A stretch of DNA of 7,948 bases from Tannerella sp. (lineage in GTDB: Bacteria > Bacteroidota > Bacteroidia > Bacteroidales > Tannerellaceae). The position numbers and the translations under genes are program-made. Location: NCBI GenBank assembly GCA_031279875.1, contig JAITHS010000220.1, forward strand, positions 1-7,948, written 5' to 3'. The notes under the pieces were generated by a model. The model was not told where the DNA came from. It did not search any database and saw nothing but the letters and a program-made list of their open reading frames with translations. Shown in pieces: positions 5,462 to 7,948 of this stretch; position 1 is the stretch's first letter, and each line of letters starts with the position of its first letter.

Positions 5462-6313
5462 ATGTTAAGAATTGCAGTTCAGTCGAAAGGACGACTTTAT
5501 GATGAAACAATTGCCTTGCTCGACGAGGCAGGTATCAATTTAAGCAAGACAAAGCGGACGCTGTTGTTATCGGCAGTAGATTTCCCTGTCGAAGTGCTGT
5601 TTTTGCGCGACGACGACATCCCACAGTCGGTTGCTAACGGCGTTGCCGACGTCGGTATAGTAGGCGAAAACGAATATGTCGAAAAAGGTAGCGAGGCAGA
5701 GATGGTTAAACGGCTCGGTTTCAGCTGTTGCCGTCTCTCGCTCGCTATTCCGAAAGATGAAGATTACAAAGGCTTGCAGTGGTTTCACGGCAAAACCATC
5801 GCAACGTCGTATCCGAAAATCTTGACCGATTTTTTGAAAAAACATCATATATCGGCATCAATCCACGAGATATCCGGTTCGGTAGAAATAGCGCCCGGAA
5901 TAGGTCTGGCAGATGCGATTTTCGATATTGTAAGTTCCGGCAGCACGCTTATAAGCAATCAACTCAAGGAGGTTAAGACGGTAATGAAAAGCGAAGCCTT
6001 GCTTATTGCCGACCGTGCGCTCCCGCCTAATAAACGTGCGATACTGGAAGAGATGCTTTTCCGTTTTACCGCCATTCTGGAAGCAGTAGGAAAGAAATAT
6101 GTGCTTCTGAACGCCCGAAAAGACCGTCTTCAAGACATTATAGCGCTTCTTCCCGGAATGAAAAGCCCTACCGTAACGCCGTTAGCCACAAAAGGCTGGG
6201 TGTCAGTACAATCTGTTATTACCGAAAAACATTTCTGGGAAATTATCGGCAAACTCAAAGCCGTCGGAGCAGAAGGGATAATTGTTATACCGATTGAAAA
6301 AATTATCTTGTAA
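5462..6313 (+). CDS. hisG: ATP phosphoribosyltransferase, long form
   Basis: A cytoplasmic enzyme catalysing the committed step of histidine synthesis, joining ATP and PRPP to give phosphoribosyl-ATP. The N-terminus MLRIAVQSKGRL followed by RDDDIPQSVANGVADVGIVG (about 51-70) is the bilobed catalytic core. The PRPP-binding loop lies at 139-162, with Glu142, the A-P-G-I-G-L-A-D run, Asp155 and the SSGST stretch (158-162). Residues about 205-283 (TVTPLATKGWVSV to the C-terminus) are the ACT-like regulatory domain that makes this the long form, self-sufficient without HisZ and usually inhibited by histidine. At 283 aa the length is normal for the long form. The stop codon abuts the hisD ATG directly (TAA then ATG), so the two are almost surely co-transcribed and translationally coupled. 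Confidence 0.96.
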   Translation: MLRIAVQSKGRLYDETIALLDEAGINLSKTKRTLLLSAVDFPVEVLFLRDDDIPQSVANGVADVGIVGENEYVEKGSEAEMVKRLGFSCCRLSLAIPKDEDYKGLQWFHGKTIATSYPKILTDFLKKHHISASIHEISGSVEIAPGIGLADAIFDIVSSGSTLISNQLKEVKTVMKSEALLIADRALPPNKRAILEEMLFRFTAILEAVGKKYVLLNARKDRLQDIIALLPGMKSPTVTPLATKGWVSVQSVITEKHFWEIIGKLKAVGAEGIIVIPIEKIIL

Positions 6314-7600
6314 ATGGCTATTGTTGAGGTACTTAAATATCCTTCGCGCTCTCAATGGGCATTGTTGCAACAACGACCGTTTGACGATGTATCGGAGCTG
6401 CATGACACGGTGCGCTCTGTTCTTGAAGATGTGCGATTGAATGGGGATGAAGCAATACGCAGATATACAGAGCGTTTCGATAAGGTTGTTATTGACGGTT
6501 TGCAGGTGTCTAACGAGGAGTTTCTTGCGGCAGAGGCGTCAGTGAGTACCGAACTCAAAGACGCTATTTCTGTGGCTACCAATAATATAACTTCATTTCA
6601 TGCCGCCCAGCGCTTTGAGATGCGCAATATTGCGACAATGCCGGGTGTGGAATGTTGGCAAAAGGCTGTCGCAATAGAAAAAATCGGACTTTACGTACCC
6701 GGAGGAACGGCGCCGCTGTTTTCGACGGTGATGATGCTCGCTGTTCCCGCCGTTATCGCCGGATGCGGAGAGATCGTTTTATGTACGCCGCCTGCCGCCG
6801 ACGGTTCGATTCATCCCGCCGTATTATACACCGCCCGCGCCTGCGGAGTGTCGAAAGTATTCAAAGTCGGTGGCGCTCAGGCAATTGCAGCTATGGCTTA
6901 CGGTACCGAAAGCATTCCGAAAGTGTATAAAATATTCGGACCCGGCAACCGATATGTTACAGCCGCCAAACAGTTGGTCAGCCTCCAAGATGTGGCGATA
7001 GACATGCCTGCCGGACCGTCGGAAGTTATGATCATAGCCGACGCCGAAGCCAACCCCGCCTTTATTGCTGCCGATTTTCTCTCACAAGCCGAACATGGGG
7101 CTGACAGTCAGTCGATTTTGCTCACGTCATCAGAACAGCTCGCCGCCGATGTCGCTCTCGAAATAGAGCGTCAGTTAGCGTCATTACCCCGTCGCGAATA
7201 TATAGACAAATCGCTGTCACACAGCAAAATAATAATCTTAAAAGACTTTTCCGAAATTATAGATTTCAGCAATCGATACGCTCCCGAACATCTTATAATC
7301 CAAACCGCAAACTATGCCGATATCAGCACAAAAATCGTGAATGCAGGCAGTGCCTTTTTGGGCGCATATTCTCCCGAAAGCGCCGGTGATTACGCATCCG
7401 GCACCAACCACACACTGCCTACAAAAGGCTTTGTCTGCATGTACAGCGGCGTAAATTTGGATAGTTTTGTCAAAAAAATAACATTTCAGGAACTCACACG
7501 CGAAGGCTTGCAAACTCTCGCTCCTACAATCGAAATACTTGCAGCCGCCGAATCCCTCGAAGCCCACAAAAACGCCGTTTCAATACGAGTTAGGACGTAA
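6314..7600 (+). CDS. hisD: Histidinol dehydrogenase
   Basis: A zinc enzyme that oxidises L-histidinol to L-histidine in two NAD-dependent steps, the end of the pathway. The 428-aa length is typical. Family motifs run in order: YVPGGTAPLFSTVMM, KVGGAQAIAAMAYGT, FGPGNRYVTAAKQ, DMPAGPSEV, AEHGADSQS, APEHL and SAGDYASGTNHTLPT. The zinc ligands of the well-studied enterobacterial enzyme correspond here to Gln258, His261, Asp359 and His418, and the catalytic pair is Glu325-His326, each one position lower than in E. coli. Nothing is missing, so the gene should be functional. It starts on the base after the hisG stop. The usual next genes of a Bacteroidota his cluster (hisC, hisB) do not follow; instead a headless gene fragment begins within 21 bases. 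Confidence 0.96.
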   Translation: MAIVEVLKYPSRSQWALLQQRPFDDVSELHDTVRSVLEDVRLNGDEAIRRYTERFDKVVIDGLQVSNEEFLAAEASVSTELKDAISVATNNITSFHAAQRFEMRNIATMPGVECWQKAVAIEKIGLYVPGGTAPLFSTVMMLAVPAVIAGCGEIVLCTPPAADGSIHPAVLYTARACGVSKVFKVGGAQAIAAMAYGTESIPKVYKIFGPGNRYVTAAKQLVSLQDVAIDMPAGPSEVMIIADAEANPAFIAADFLSQAEHGADSQSILLTSSEQLAADVALEIERQLASLPRREYIDKSLSHSKIIILKDFSEIIDFSNRYAPEHLIIQTANYADISTKIVNAGSAFLGAYSPESAGDYASGTNHTLPTKGFVCMYSGVNLDSFVKKITFQELTREGLQTLAPTIEILAAAESLEAHKNAVSIRVRT

Positions 7601-7620
7601 CAGGGCATTCGTCAAACGAA

Positions 7621-7948
7621 ATGAGCGTAGAAGAAACCATTGCCGAAATGAAACACCGCTACGACGGCTATCATTTTTCAAAGCAAACGGAAGGGTTATA
7701 TAATCCGTTCAGTTTACTAAACTGTTTCGCTGATAAAGATTTCGGTTACTATTGGTTTGCCACAGGCACGCCTACTTTTTTGGTTAAAATGCTCAAAGAC
7801 ATACATTTTGATATTTCCGACCTCGAAGGAAACATCAAAATTTCCGACAAATTAATAATGGACTATCGTTATGAGAACAAAAATCCTGTGCCGGTGATGT
7901 ATCAAAGCGGGTATCTGACAATCAAGAGTTATGACAAATTTTTCGACG
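7621..7948 (+). pseudogene. 5'-truncated ATPase-like/PD-(D/E)XK family gene (fragment, runs off window)
   Basis: The frame is open from 7621 to the window end (109 codons, no stop) and encodes the middle of the large Bacteroidota family with an N-terminal AAA-ATPase-like domain and a C-terminal PD-(D/E)XK nuclease domain. Recognisable signatures are YDGYHFS (codons 14-20), YNPFSLL (27-33), YWFATGTPTFLV (44-55) and YQSGYLTIKSYD (94-105). Full-length members are about 500-580 aa and have a P-loop ATPase domain of roughly 200-250 residues before this point. Here the in-frame sequence upstream meets a TAG at 7591-7593, inside hisD, so the ATPase half is gone. The ATG at 7621 could still start a shortened protein keeping the downstream domain. 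It is not the same family as the 707-2263 protein, although both combine ATPase and nuclease-like parts. Whether it is decaying or expressed by read-through from hisGD cannot be told here. Confidence 0.7.

Noticed and set aside
7621..7948. Start of a normal complete ATPase/nuclease gene
   Set aside because: The signatures directly after the ATG belong to the middle of the family and there is no room upstream for the ATPase domain because hisD ends at 7600.

Overview
The window looks like a chromosomal segment of a member of the Bacteroidota, most likely an uncultured Bacteroidales lineage. Four things point there. Upstream of four genes there is a -7 element of the Bacteroidetes type (TAnnTTTG), twice with a TTTG -33 box 20 bases upstream. 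Genes begin without an obvious Shine-Dalgarno sequence. One secreted enzyme ends in a type IX secretion (T9SS/Por) type A sorting domain. The two ATPase/PD-(D/E)XK families present are ones that are abundant in this phylum. I cannot name a genus from sequence alone.

Layout. Positions 1-632 hold no convincing gene but are dense in palindromic and inverted repeats: a ~53-bp arm at 6-58 returns inverted at 437-491, two copies of a GTCCC/GGGAC palindrome lie at 93-183, and there is a strong hairpin at 252-289. A well-formed promoter (633-664) and a 14-bp tandem repeat lead into a 518-aa protein (707-2263) that joins an AAA-type P-loop ATPase to a C-terminal PD-(D/E)XK nuclease-like domain. Converging on it, 3 bp away, is a secreted Ntn-type amide hydrolase on the minus strand (2267-3469). 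A short divergent promoter region with a centred 16-bp dyad (3470-3557) separates that gene from a T9SS-exported GH17-type beta-glucanase (3558-5339). A consensus promoter (5405-5436) then drives hisG-hisD (5462-7600), the genes for the first enzyme and the final, two-step oxidation of histidine synthesis, joined stop-to-start. Straight after hisD, where hisC and hisB are commonly found in this phylum, lies a headless piece of a second ATPase/PD-(D/E)XK family gene (7621 to the window end), which lacks its whole ATP-binding half.

How it fits together. hisG and hisD are housekeeping genes. The GH17 protein and the amide hydrolase are exported and probably face polymeric or amide substrates outside the cytoplasm; their promoters share one small intergenic region. 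The repeats, the ATPase-nuclease gene with near-identical short AT-rich repeats touching both ends, and the truncated second ATPase-nuclease gene breaking the his cluster suggest that rearrangement or gene mobility has worked on both sides of otherwise ordinary genes. I do not see a clear-cut new multi-gene system. The best leads are the ATPase-nuclease cassette with its flanking repeats, the inverted-repeat element upstream, and the hydrolase cysteine that fits both a lipobox and an Ntn nucleophile.
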